64,000 nt of DNA from Nocardia sp. NBC_00403 (GTDB lineage: Bacteria > Actinomycetota > Actinomycetes > Mycobacteriales > Mycobacteriaceae). The position numbers and the translations under genes are program-made. Every line of letters begins with the position of its first letter. Positions within the stretch are counted from its first letter, which is position 1. A model generated the notes under the pieces. It ran no database searches and was not told where the DNA came from. It saw only the letters and a program-made list of their open reading frames with translations. Below, piece after piece: positions 1 to 8,294 of the stretch. The stretch is from contig NZ_CP107939.1 of assembly GCF_036046055.1 (NCBI RefSeq), positions 8,308,001 to 8,372,000 of the forward strand, written 5' to 3'.

Positions 1-678
1 GCAGACCTCGAGGTTGTCCTCAGCAATTCGCGAGACCCCGAGACACTTGCCGATCTTGTCGCCGAATTGGGCGGGCGCGCTCGAGCGGCCACACCGGAGG
101 CGGCAGCACGCGCCGCGGACCTGGTGGTGGCCGCCATCCCGCTGCATGCCTATGAAAAGCTCCCCGCCGAAGCTCTGGCCGGGAAGACGGTGCTGGACAC
201 GGCGAACTACTACCCCGAGCGGGACGGCCACGTGGCCGAGCTGGATGCGGGCGAACTGACCTCTGCCGCCCTGCTACAGCGCCACCTCGCGGGCTCCCGG
301 GTAATCAAGGCATTCAACAACATCACCCCACACCAGCTGTTGTCTCTCGCGCGGCCCGCAGGCGCGCCGGACCGCAGCGCCCTACCCGTCGCAGGCGACG
401 ACGCGGAAGCCAAGGCACGAGCCACCCGGCTGTTGAACATCCTCGGATATGACGCGGTGGACACCGGCACCCTTGCCACCAGTTGGCGCAGTGAACCGAG
501 CACACCGGTGTACATCCAGCCCTACCTCGGCGAAACGCCCGCAATGAACGTCGAGGACTTCCTGCGCTGGACTCTCCGGACGCCTGGCATCGTCGTCCCC
601 GCCGCGCAGGTCCGCAAGCTCGTCGAGACCGCGGTCCGCCAGCAGGCGGGCGAGGCCAGGCTCCCGAGCGATGACTGA
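1..678 (+). CDS. NADPH-dependent F420 reductase-like oxidoreductase (5' partial)
   Basis: The reading frame is open from the first base, so the N-terminus with the nucleotide-binding glycine loop lies outside the window. The visible part starts with a segment like the second beta strand of a Rossmann fold (VVLSNSRDPETLADL). It continues with DLVVAAIPLHAYEKLP and KTVLDTANYYPERDG, a layout typical of the NADPH:F420 reductase and related NAD(P)-binding families. The later segment GSRVIKAFNNI is also characteristic. These enzymes move hydride between NADPH and a deazaflavin or another substrate. It ends convergently with the hydrolase gene that follows, about 70 bp away. The family is fairly sure; the substrate and cofactor are not. 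Confidence 0.8.
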   Translation, partial: ADLEVVLSNSRDPETLADLVAELGGRARAATPEAAARAADLVVAAIPLHAYEKLPAEALAGKTVLDTANYYPERDGHVAELDAGELTSAALLQRHLAGSRVIKAFNNITPHQLLSLARPAGAPDRSALPVAGDDAEAKARATRLLNILGYDAVDTGTLATSWRSEPSTPVYIQPYLGETPAMNVEDFLRWTLRTPGIVVPAAQVRKLVETAVRQQAGEARLPSDD

Positions 679-749
679 CCCGGAACCTTGTGCGCTCTCC
701 TGGCCGGCGGCAGACTGGGTGGCCGCCGAAACCCCCGCGCACGAACGGA

Positions 750-1706
750 CTATGCGACGAGTGTGAGGTGAACGCCCTCGACCCGGCCGGTACCGCCTGC
801 TCGCGTCATCAGGCGAGCGATGGCCTCGACGACCCCACTCGGCTGCTCGAGAATCACCGAGTGACCGGCGCCCTCGACCATCACGAAATCCGAGTACTCG
901 ACGACCGCTGCCATCGTGACGGAATGCGACAGCGGCGTCATCAGGTCGGCGGAGCCGCACAGCACCAAGGTGGGGATCTTCGAGAGGATAGGAAGCGCGT
1001 CGGTTTGGTCATAGACCATGAAGGCGCTCAAGAAGCTCGCCATCGTCACGATCGGCGTGTCGTTGTGCATCGCGTTGGCAAGGGTGAGCACGCGAGCGCT
1101 GACTCTGCGATTGCCGAATTCCGCGGTACGGATGACCGGGGCGAAGACCTTGCAGACCATTGCCTTCGCATGATGCATCATGCCCGGAGCACGTCGGACG
1201 GCAGCCTGGAATGCCGAAACGACCGGGTTGCGTAGGAGGCGGCCGAAGCCTGCGTCGGCGAGCCCGTTCGCGGCGGTCGCGATGAGTGCGACGCCGACGA
1301 TGCGAGTGCCGATCTCGTGGGGGTTCTGGCTGGCGTAGGTCAGCACGGTCATGCCGCCCATCGAGTGGCCGACGAGGACGACCGGTCCGGTGGGGGCGAC
1401 GGCGTCGAGAACGTTGCGCAGGTCGTAGCCGAGCTGCTCGAGGTTGTAGGTCTGTCGGGACGCCGCGGCGGAGTCGCCGTGGCCGCGGTGGTCGTAGCAG
1501 ACGACCCGGGCGTCGGCGTATCGGCGCAACAGCGCGTCCCGGACGTAGGTCCAGGACTCGGTGCGCTGGCAATGTCCGTGCAAGAGGACGACGGTGAGGT
1601 CGGCATTTCGTGGGCCGTATTCGCGAACCGCAAGTGCCACACCGTCTTCGGTCGAGACCGTGGCACGCCGTTCTGCCGAGGTGGCGATGGTGCTGGTGAT
1701 CGACAT
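750..1706 (-). CDS. Alpha/beta hydrolase
   Basis: A 318-residue alpha/beta-hydrolase fold protein. The strand-loop LLHGHCQRTESW is the oxyanion region. VGHSMGG carries the nucleophile serine, SADLMTP the acid and EGAGHSVILEQP the histidine, so the catalytic triad is complete. The frame opens 48 bases further upstream, but the ATG at 1706 is preceded by GGAG at a normal distance and is the better start. The substrate cannot be told from sequence; relatives include esterases, haloperoxidase-like proteins and lipases. A short palindrome (1769-1791) lies about 60 bp upstream and a TetR-like palindrome at 1899-1916. Confidence 0.85.
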   Translation of the reverse strand: MSITSTIATSAERRATVSTEDGVALAVREYGPRNADLTVVLLHGHCQRTESWTYVRDALLRRYADARVVCYDHRGHGDSAAASRQTYNLEQLGYDLRNVLDAVAPTGPVVLVGHSMGGMTVLTYASQNPHEIGTRIVGVALIATAANGLADAGFGRLLRNPVVSAFQAAVRRAPGMMHHAKAMVCKVFAPVIRTAEFGNRRVSARVLTLANAMHNDTPIVTMASFLSAFMVYDQTDALPILSKIPTLVLCGSADLMTPLSHSVTMAAVVEYSDFVMVEGAGHSVILEQPSGVVEAIARLMTRAGGTGRVEGVHLTLVA

Positions 1707-1768
1707 CGGAGGCTCCGGTTCGCTTGTGGTGACTTGTCCAACTGTCCATCGCATTCGTCGCCGGTATC

Positions 1769-1791
1769 AGGACCCCGAGTGCTGGGGTCCT
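1769..1791. other. 8-bp inverted repeat upstream of the hydrolase gene
   Basis: AGGACCCC at 1769-1776 is mirrored by GGGGTCCT at 1784-1791 with a 7-base loop. It lies about 60 bp upstream of the hydrolase start on the minus strand. It could be an operator or a leader hairpin; nothing in the sequence decides between these. Confidence 0.4.
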
Positions 1792-1898
1792 CCCCCCAAG
1801 GTGGAGCAGAACCACCACCAAGGTGATGCTCCGCCGCTGCATCGACGGAGACGAACGCTCCTCCGCAGGGTTGGACGACTACAGAAGGCCAACCTCCT

Positions 1899-1916
1899 TG
1901 ACTAATTTTTTAGTCA
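1899..1916. promoter_or_regulatory. TetR-type palindromic operator candidate
   Basis: TGACTAA (1899-1905), four T, then TTAGTCA (1910-1916) form a perfect 7-bp inverted repeat. Size and spacing suit a dimeric TetR or MarR regulator. It lies between the minus-strand hydrolase gene and the agmatine-deiminase-like gene that starts at 2052, so it could control either or both. The TetR gene at 3267 is the nearest candidate regulator. The rest of the 345-bp gap between 1706 and 2052 shows no gene. Confidence 0.55.
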
Positions 1917-2051
1917 GGATTTAGAGTGCTTGGTAGCCAGACGGTCGCCCATTCATCACGCGGGCCTCCGCAGCAAGAGTGAGGCTGCCTGCTTTCGACA
2001 CGCCGCGAGGGACTCGCAGCACGAAGGCGCGGAGCGAAGAGGAGAAGCAGG

Positions 2052-3176
2052 ATGCGGCGGCGCACGTTCGTCCAGACCACGATGGCCGCGATCGGCAGTT
2101 TGCTGCTGGCCGGTTGTGACGACAACACCACCCCGATCGGTAGCGACAGCCGTAGCAACCACAACGACGGAAGGACATGGCTGATGCCCGAGGAAGGGCA
2201 GCCGCACAAGCGGACCTGGATGGCCTTCGCCGCCGCCGAACGTATCTGGGGCGCGAAGCTGGTGCCGGAGGTGCAGCGCAACCTGGCCACCATCGCCACC
2301 ACCATCGCCCGCTTCGAACCGGTGTCGATGCTCGTGCGCCCCGACCAGATGGCGCAGGCCAAGAGCCTGATCGGCGACGCGGACGTGGAGCTGATCGCCA
2401 CCGACCTCGACGATCTGTGGATGCGCGACACCGGCCCGGTGTTCGTGCAGAGCGGAAACACCAAGGCCGGTGTGGATTTCAACTTCAACGGATGGGGCAA
2501 CAAGCAGGAACACCGCCGCGATGCGAAGGTCGCGCAGTTCGTCACCGGCCGCGCCGAAGTCGAAACCCGGCATACGGATCTGGTGCTCGAGGGTGGCGCG
2601 CTCGAGGTCGACGGCGAAGGCACCGCGATCATCACCGAGAGCTGCGTGCTCAACAAAAACCGCAATCCGGGCTGGAAGAAGAAGGACGTCGAGGAGGAGC
2701 TCGACTACCTACTCGGGATCAAGAAGGTGATCTGGCTGCCCGGCATCGCCGGCGAGGACATCACCGACGGCCACACCGACTTCTACGCGCGCTTCGCCGG
2801 CCCGGGTGTGGTGGTCGCCGGACTCGACACCGACCCGGATTCGTTCGACTACGACGTCACCCGCCGCCACCTCGACATTCTGCACTCGGCGACCGACGTG
2901 TACGACCGCCCGCTGCAGGTGGCGGTACTCGAGGGCCCGTCGATGGTGCGGGCGAAGTTCGAGAACGACGACTTCGCCGCCGGCTACATCAACTTCTATG
3001 TCTGCAACGGCGCGGTCATCGGTCCCGAGTTCGGCGATCCGGACACCGACAGCGCCGCGAAATCCACCCTCGAGCGACTGTTCCCCGGCCGGGAAGTCGT
3101 GCAGATCAATATCGATGGCATCGCCGCGGGTGGCGGCGGCATCCACTGCACCACCCAGCAGGAGCCCGCGGACTGA
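2052..3176 (+). CDS. Agmatine deiminase family protein, predicted exported lipoprotein
   Basis: A 374-residue protein of the agmatine deiminase / peptidyl-arginine deiminase family, which hydrolyses guanidino groups through a thiol intermediate. Visible family motifs are DDLWMRDTGPVFV near residue 117, FNFNGWGNK near 142, LEGGALEVDGEGT near 180, EDITDGHTDFYARF near 235, and the C-terminal GGGGIHCTTQQEP that carries the catalytic cysteine. Unusually, residues 1-22 look like a lipoprotein signal: an RRR-TF start, a hydrophobic run and the lipobox LLAGC. The start is supported by GGAG about eight bases upstream. A TetR gene follows 90 bp downstream on the same strand. Family assignment is firm; substrate and an extracytoplasmic role are inferred. 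Confidence 0.85.
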   Translation: MRRRTFVQTTMAAIGSLLLAGCDDNTTPIGSDSRSNHNDGRTWLMPEEGQPHKRTWMAFAAAERIWGAKLVPEVQRNLATIATTIARFEPVSMLVRPDQMAQAKSLIGDADVELIATDLDDLWMRDTGPVFVQSGNTKAGVDFNFNGWGNKQEHRRDAKVAQFVTGRAEVETRHTDLVLEGGALEVDGEGTAIITESCVLNKNRNPGWKKKDVEEELDYLLGIKKVIWLPGIAGEDITDGHTDFYARFAGPGVVVAGLDTDPDSFDYDVTRRHLDILHSATDVYDRPLQVAVLEGPSMVRAKFENDDFAAGYINFYVCNGAVIGPEFGDPDTDSAAKSTLERLFPGREVVQINIDGIAAGGGGIHCTTQQEPAD

Positions 3177-3266
3177 CCCGCACTGTCGCGCGGCGAGCCC
3201 GAACCTCGCCGGGGTGCGGCGCACCGCTTGCCGGACCTGCCGGATTCGCCTCTACTGTGAGGAATC

Positions 3267-3839
3267 GTGTCAGACCGTCGAACCCAGATCCTGGAAGCCG
3301 CCGTCCGTGTCATCGCCCAGGACGGCGTGCGAGGGCTGCGTATCGAGAAACTCGCCGCCGCGGCCGAGGTGTCCACGGCACTGATCTACTACCACTTCAA
3401 GGACCGCGCCGGTGTCCTGCACGCCGCGCTCGAACATATCAACCACCGCGCTCAGGCGTACACCGACCGCACCGACACCGCCGACCCCCGCAGCCGGGTC
3501 GGGCAAATGCTGCTGCTCGAACTCCAGGACACCGACGAAGTTCGCGAAACCAGCATCGCATGGGGCGAATTGCGCGCCAGCGCCGTCTTCCACCCCGACC
3601 TGCGCGACCCCCTGCAAGCCACCACCGGGAGCTGGAACACCGACGTCGAAGCCCTCATCCGGCAGGCCCAACAGACCGGCACCGTCCACCCCGCCCTCGA
3701 CGCCACCGCCACCGCCGAACGCCTCACCGCCCTCGTCGAAGGACTCAGCGAACGCTGGCACAGCGGCTCCCTCACCCTCGACCGCGCCCGCCAACTCCTC
3801 ACCAGCGCAATCGAACTCGAACTCGACGCAAAACCCTGA
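3267..3839 (+). CDS. TetR/AcrR family transcriptional regulator
   Basis: A 190-residue regulator. The N-terminal helix-turn-helix is complete: RTQILEAAVRVIAQDGVRGL, then KLAAAAEVSTALIYYHFKDR. This is followed by an all-helical ligand-binding domain with no recognisable ligand signature. The GTG start at 3267 has GAGG about six bases upstream. It lies downstream of the agmatine-deiminase-like gene on the same strand and upstream of the epoxide hydrolase gene. The palindromes at 1899-1916 and 4195-4219 are the nearest candidate binding sites. Confidence 0.88.
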   Translation: MSDRRTQILEAAVRVIAQDGVRGLRIEKLAAAAEVSTALIYYHFKDRAGVLHAALEHINHRAQAYTDRTDTADPRSRVGQMLLLELQDTDEVRETSIAWGELRASAVFHPDLRDPLQATTGSWNTDVEALIRQAQQTGTVHPALDATATAERLTALVEGLSERWHSGSLTLDRARQLLTSAIELELDAKP

Positions 3840-4229
3840 ACTGGCCACCGACATCTCCGCCTACTTCCGCGACCACACTCGCCCTGGCAACGCGGCTCCA
3901 ACGAGAACACGAATGGTCTTCTGCCCCAATACTTTCCCAAGGGGCAGCGACCTGTCAGTCCACAGCCGCGACCAGCTCGTCCAGCTAGGCTCTTGCCCCC
4001 ACCAGCTAGCAGCGCAGTTGCAACGACCCCTCGAATTCGCCGACACCGGGTGGGGCTCAGCTCTGCGAAGCGCGCGGTCAGCCAATGCGCGAGCCGAAAG
4101 TGCCTGTGCCCGTGTAAGCCGGAGGCTCGGCGTAGGAGCGACAGCGGTCGGACCAGTCGCGCCGAGGTTTCGAACATCATTCGACTTTTGCCGAACCTAG
4201 GGCCGAAACTGTCCTAGGTGGTTCCTACG
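3840..4229. other. Intergenic region with one hairpin, no gene seen
   Basis: About 390 bp without a convincing gene. CTGCCCC at 3921-3927 pairs with GGGGCAG at 3941-3947 across 13 bases, a possible weak terminator for the TetR gene without a T tract. The only other structure is the palindrome next to the epoxide hydrolase start, listed separately. Confidence 0.5.
4195..4219. promoter_or_regulatory. Inverted repeat just upstream of the epoxide hydrolase
   Basis: ACCTAGG (4195-4201) and CCTAGGT (4213-4219) are perfect inverted arms 11 bases apart, ending 10 bases before the ATG at 4230 and covering its likely ribosome binding site. A bound regulator here would block expression, so I read it as a candidate operator. 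Confidence 0.45.
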
Positions 4230-5381
4230 ATGGATTTCATGACCGAACAGATTCGACCGTTTCGCATCGACGTCCCCCAGGAGCAGCTCGACGACTTGCA
4301 TCGGCGACTGGACGCCAACCGCTGGCCCGACGAGGTTCCCGGCGCGGGGTGGACACAGGGCATCCCGCTGGACTACACCAGGGAACTGGCCGACTACTGG
4401 CGCACTACCTACGACTGGCGAGCGCAGGAGGCTCGACTCAACTCCTTCCCGCAGTTCCGCACCGAGATCGACGGCCACGACCTGCATTTCATCCACGTCC
4501 GCTCGGCAGAATCCGACGCATTGCCGCTGGTGCTCACGCACGGCTGGCCTGGATCGATCGTGGAATTCCTCGAGGTGATCGGGCCATTGACCGACCCGGT
4601 GACGCACGGCGGCAACGCAAAGGACGCGTTCCACGTCATCGTGCCGACCATCCCCGGATACGGGTTCTCCGGACCCGCCATCGGCTGGTCGACCACACGG
4701 GCCGCGCGCGCATGGGCCGAACTGATGCGTCGCCTCGGCTACGACCGTTACGCCGCGCACGGCGAAGACACCGGCGCAGCCATCACCCGCCAGCTGGCGG
4801 TCATCGATGCCGAGCACCTGGTCGCGATGCACCTGACGGATATCGCCTCGGCCACCGTCACCGCCGAGACCGCCGACCTAGACGATCCCGCCGAACGGCG
4901 CGCCGTCGAGCTTGCCGGCCGCTTCCAGTACCAACTCGGCGCGTACGCGATGCTGCAAGCCAGTAGGCCGCAAACGCTGTCCTACGCGCTCACCGACTCG
5001 CCGGTGGGTCAATTGGCCTGGATCGTCGAACGGTTCAAGGATTGGACCGACTCCACCGACGCACCCGAGGATGCCGTCGACCGCGACGCGATGCTGACCA
5101 ACGTCATGATCTACTGGCTCAACGGCACCGCGGGCTCGTCGGCGCGCTACTACTACGAAGGCGCCGCCACCTGGGGCAAACCCGAACCCGACACCAACGT
5201 GCCGGTCGCCGTAGCAGTCCTGCCCCACGACATCGGCGCCCCGATCCGCCGTATCGCCGAACAGAACCACAACATCGTGCGCTGGACCGAATTCGACCGA
5301 GGCGGCCACTTCGCCGCTATGGAAGAACCCGACCTCATCATCGACGATCTGCGCGCCACGTTCCGCGATTACCGCACATAG
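4230..5381 (+). CDS. Epoxide hydrolase (EHN / alpha-beta hydrolase)
   Basis: A protein of about 383 residues with the N-terminal epoxide hydrolase extension (EQIRPFRIDVPQEQLDDLHR) followed by an alpha/beta hydrolase domain. It would open epoxides to diols through an aspartyl ester. HGWPGSIVEF supplies the oxyanion region. The nucleophile elbow reads HGEDTGAA, with the aspartate present but the usual tryptophan after it replaced by threonine. YWLNGTAGSSARYYYE is the lid tyrosine region and GGHFAAMEEP the catalytic histidine. Starts at 4230 (AGGTGG upstream) and 4239 (the common N-terminus of homologues) are both possible. Confidence 0.87.
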   Translation: MDFMTEQIRPFRIDVPQEQLDDLHRRLDANRWPDEVPGAGWTQGIPLDYTRELADYWRTTYDWRAQEARLNSFPQFRTEIDGHDLHFIHVRSAESDALPLVLTHGWPGSIVEFLEVIGPLTDPVTHGGNAKDAFHVIVPTIPGYGFSGPAIGWSTTRAARAWAELMRRLGYDRYAAHGEDTGAAITRQLAVIDAEHLVAMHLTDIASATVTAETADLDDPAERRAVELAGRFQYQLGAYAMLQASRPQTLSYALTDSPVGQLAWIVERFKDWTDSTDAPEDAVDRDAMLTNVMIYWLNGTAGSSARYYYEGAATWGKPEPDTNVPVAVAVLPHDIGAPIRRIAEQNHNIVRWTEFDRGGHFAAMEEPDLIIDDLRATFRDYRT

Positions 5382-5548
5382 GCACGCAATCCCCCGGCGA
5401 TCTGCGGCAGCGGACTTGTCTTCGTCATGCGCCATCAGCAAGACAGGTGGCCGCGGATCGCCGGAATCGAGCGTGCCACGGTCCTGAGCTGATCCCTTGG
5501 CGCCACTTGGCGGCTCGTTCCCCGCTGGCGCCCGAGCCGGGCCGCTCA

Positions 5549-5554
5549 TAGGGT
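5549..5554 (+). promoter_or_regulatory. Extended -10 (TANNNT) for a leaderless GTG start
   Basis: TAGGGT lies six bases before the GTG at 5561. This is the spacing expected for a transcript that begins at the start codon, a common arrangement in actinobacteria. It supports the start chosen for the next gene. Confidence 0.45.
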
Positions 5555-5560
5555 GCGCAC

Positions 5561-6034
5561 GTGGGCGATCGGCGATACATGCGACGCGGTGACGGGCGAC
5601 GACGAAACCCAGCAGACTCCATCCAGCGGGAACCGCGGGACGTCATCGCCGGTGCCGACGTAGTGGTCGCGGGCCTGTTCTCGGCCAAGCGCACGGACTG
5701 CCTCGATGTGATGGCTGATGTTTCGGCAGGTGTTGCCCGTCTCGGAGGTCGAGTGGTCGAGTGTTTCGTGCAGCGCCGCGGGGTCTCGGGCGGCAAGAAA
5801 GGTGACAAGCCGGGCGGCACAGCGACGATGGCCGAACCCTACTCGGCCAGAACGTTGATGAGCACGGGCAAAGTCGGCGAGATCGCGGGCGCGTGTGCTC
5901 GGGTGCATGCCGGGGCCGTTGTCTTCTCCAACGAGCTGACCGACCGACAGCGAACAGTTCTTGCGAGGATCTGTGGTTGTCCGGTGTTCAGCTACAGCGA
6001 CCTGACGCAGGGTACTGATCGGTCCGTCGTATGA
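5561..6034 (+). CDS. Stand-alone HflX-like N-terminal domain protein
   Basis: A 157-residue protein that resembles only the N-terminal domain of the ribosome-associated GTPase HflX. VVVAGLFSAKR resembles the opening of HflX. RRGVSGGKKGDKPGG followed by YSARTLMSTGKVGEIAG and VVFSNELTDRQRTVLARI matches the conserved HflX linker (RRG-KPGG, LGSGK-EI, FDNELTP-QQ). The protein ends right after that domain: there is no GTPase domain, P-loop or downstream remnant in any frame. In HflX this region contacts the ribosome, so a ribosome-binding role is possible but unproven. Both the leaderless-type promoter and the GTG fit the start at 5561. The alternative reading is a decayed gene. Confidence 0.7.
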   Translation: MGDRRYMRRGDGRRRNPADSIQREPRDVIAGADVVVAGLFSAKRTDCLDVMADVSAGVARLGGRVVECFVQRRGVSGGKKGDKPGGTATMAEPYSARTLMSTGKVGEIAGACARVHAGAVVFSNELTDRQRTVLARICGCPVFSYSDLTQGTDRSVV

Positions 6035-6296
6035 CGCGCGGCAATGGGACGCGAACGTCTTGTACGACGGGCGGGTGGTTTGCTTCTACAGATGCGCTTG
6101 TACGCCAATGTATTCCGGAGTTGATCAGCACAGTGGCGGGCAAACGGGAGTATCGCTCGAACACCACTGCAAACGCTATCGATGTGCGCTGCCGATGTGA
6201 GTGGTAGTCGGCGTCCGGACCGGCTGGACAAATCTGCGCGCGCCGCTGTAGGCGCCGCTGCGGCATCCGATAGCTTTTCTGCATGCGGTGGCGGCT

Positions 6297-7034
6297 TCAG
6301 CCGTCGTGCCCGGCGGTTCGGCGCTGCTCGGCGCGGTGGGTGAGGGCGTCGACGATGCGTTGCCATGCTGGTGTTTCCTCGGAGATCCGGGAAAAGACCA
6401 GCTTCAGGTGCCCGGACCGGCCGCTGTCTCGTTCGTGGTCGATCTTCCATGCGTCCAGCTCGTCGATGAGCCGGTCCAGGCGTGGATCGTTCGGGTCCCA
6501 GTCCACTGATTGATCGCAGGCGAGATACAGGCGCACCGTCTCGGGGTCGTCGAAGGCGGCGTTCTTGTCCCGTATCCGCTGCCGCATGACGCCCGGTTCC
6601 AGTGCCTGCATCAGGATCCAGGAGTCACGCTCGAGTTGTACTCGTCGTTCGCTGACCCCGAGGCTGCGCATCCGGTTCAGGATGGCGACCACCTCGGGGG
6701 GCAGGACAAGCCTTTCGCCGCCGGCCAATTCGGCGATGCGGCGGCGGTATTCGGTGAGCTCGTCGATTCTGCGCTGCAGTTCGGCGTCGATGTCGGTGAT
6801 GGACGAAGCGAATTCGGTCGGCTGTGCGTGCAGCAGCGCGTCGATGCGGGCCAGCGGAACTCCGGCATCGGCGAGGGTCCTGATCCGGATGAGGTCCACC
6901 GCCGCTTGCGCACTGTAGCGGCGGTAGCCGGAGGCATCGCGCTCGGGCTCGGGCAACAGCCCGACGTGATGGTAGTGGCGGACGGTGCGCACAGTGACGC
7001 CGGCGGTCGCGGCGAGTTGGCCGATCGTGAGCAC
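6297..7034 (-). CDS. MerR family transcriptional regulator
   Basis: A 245-residue regulator. The frame opens earlier, but the GTG at 7034 has GAGGAGG three bases upstream and starts the canonical MerR winged helix: LTIGQLAATAGVTVRTVRHYHHVGLLPEP, then GYRRYSAQAAVDL. A coiled-coil dimerisation helix follows (residues about 80-125). The C-terminal part has no clear ligand domain. It lies 40 bp downstream of an alpha/beta hydrolase on the same strand, and that gene carries a typical MerR operator in its promoter. The pair probably forms one autoregulated operon in which the regulator activates the hydrolase gene. Confidence 0.85.
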   Translation of the reverse strand: MLTIGQLAATAGVTVRTVRHYHHVGLLPEPERDASGYRRYSAQAAVDLIRIRTLADAGVPLARIDALLHAQPTEFASSITDIDAELQRRIDELTEYRRRIAELAGGERLVLPPEVVAILNRMRSLGVSERRVQLERDSWILMQALEPGVMRQRIRDKNAAFDDPETVRLYLACDQSVDWDPNDPRLDRLIDELDAWKIDHERDSGRSGHLKLVFSRISEETPAWQRIVDALTHRAEQRRTAGHDG

Positions 7035-7074
7035 CGTCCTCCTCGGGTCGTCGTGACAGGCGATCGTGCCGAGT

Positions 7075-7989
7075 CTAGGGGCGAGCGGCTCGGCCGACGA
7101 CATCGCGGATCGCCTGGACGACGGCATCGGGGCGGTCGAAGCAGAGCCGGTGGTGGAGGGTGTCGGACAGGATGCGTTGTTCCCCCTGCGAGACCGCGTT
7201 CACCACTGCGGCGTCCATTCGCGTTCTACCGTCGCGCATCTCCTGCAGCGTCTGCTCCGACGTCAGCGCCTGCTGGGCGAGGTCGATGCCGACCGCGGTG
7301 AGTGCGACCACCGGGACATCGGGCATGTCGGGCCCGGCCCGCAGTTCGGTGGCGAGTTCGGCCAAATTGCTGCGCTCAGCGATGCCGACCCGAATCCATT
7401 CGTCGCTCAACTTGGCATCGAGCAGCGGTTGCCGCATGTGCTCCGGGTAGTCCGCGAGCAACTCGGCGCCCCACTCGCGCAGCGCCGGGCGCAGCTGTTC
7501 GAGCTGCTCCAGATCAGGCGCCATCTGCTCGGCCGCCGCCAGGCTCGCCGCGGGCGGCATGAACTCGTCCCACTCGGGGTGCAGGGCGTCCAGCCAGACC
7601 AGCCCGGCCACGTCCTGCGGGTACAGCTGGGCAAATCGGTGCGCGTAGAAGCCGCCGAGGGAGTGCGGTGCGAGTACGTAGGGGCCGACGATGTTCTGGG
7701 CGCGCAGCAGCTCGTGCAGTTCCGTGGCGACCGCGGCGGCGGTGCGTGGCAGTGGGAGGGGATCGCTGTAGCCCGTGCCGCCGCGGTCGTACACCACAGC
7801 GGTGGTGAACTGCGAAACCCCTTGCTGGACACCGAAATAGTCCAGGCCTACCGCGCTCGCGCCCGGCAGAAACACGACGGCCGGTCCGCCGCTGCCCAAC
7901 CGATGCACGAAAATGCGGCGGCCGTCGATCTCCTGAAATCCTCCGACCGGCGGAGCGAGCCGAGCCGGGGAAGCGCTGTTGTTGGTCAT
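7075..7989 (-). CDS. Alpha/beta hydrolase, MerR-controlled
   Basis: A 304-residue alpha/beta hydrolase. VVFLPGASAVGLDYFG is the oxyanion loop, VVYDRGGTGYSD the strand-4 signature, and APHSLGGFYAHRFA the nucleophile elbow with its serine. HHRLCFDRPDAV near the C-terminus provides the histidine. Of the two possible starts I take the ATG at 7989, because the promoter with the MerR operator lies directly before it. It is the first gene of a probable operon with the MerR gene. The substrate is unknown. Confidence 0.85.
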   Translation of the reverse strand: MTNNSASPARLAPPVGGFQEIDGRRIFVHRLGSGGPAVVFLPGASAVGLDYFGVQQGVSQFTTAVVYDRGGTGYSDPLPLPRTAAAVATELHELLRAQNIVGPYVLAPHSLGGFYAHRFAQLYPQDVAGLVWLDALHPEWDEFMPPAASLAAAEQMAPDLEQLEQLRPALREWGAELLADYPEHMRQPLLDAKLSDEWIRVGIAERSNLAELATELRAGPDMPDVPVVALTAVGIDLAQQALTSEQTLQEMRDGRTRMDAAVVNAVSQGEQRILSDTLHHRLCFDRPDAVVQAIRDVVGRAARP

Positions 7990-8003
7990 GCGACAAGGCT
8001 GCA

Positions 8004-8027
8004 ACCCTGACGCAGGGTCAAGGTCAA
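8004..8027 (-). promoter_or_regulatory. MerR-type promoter/operator
   Basis: On the minus strand the sequence reads TTGACC (a -35 box at 8027-8022), then 19 bases containing ACCCTG-CGT-CAGGGT (arms 8018-8013 and 8009-8004), followed by a poor -10. A 19-bp spacer filled by a dyad is the hallmark of MerR-activated promoters. It ends a few bases before the hydrolase start at 7989, so the transcript would be leaderless or nearly so. Confidence 0.65.
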
Positions 8028-8294
8028 CCCCTTCCACCGCAGTACCCGAAGCGTACGCAGCTGTTCAACGCGCTGCCGTGCGGCTGATCGGAAGTTCATC
8101 GCGACGCACGCTCACGCCATAACTCGGGCGACCGATTCGACGCACTGGGCTCATCCTGCTCCGACGCAGCGCGGACATCCAAGCAAGTGAGCATCCGGTA
8201 GTGCCGACGACCGCGCAGTTCGGGTCTGGCCAAAGACGATCTGCGACAGCGGTGTTGCCGTCCGGCTCGACGCCGGACGCCAACACCCCTTGGG

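Noticed and set aside
2177..3988. 603-codon open frame on the plus strand across the agmatine-deiminase-like and TetR genes
   Set aside because: It is a shifted shadow of two clear genes; its translation is arginine/alanine-rich with no domain.
6035..6296. GTPase-domain remnant downstream of the HflX-like gene
   Set aside because: I looked in all frames for a P-loop or NKxD-type motif and found none.
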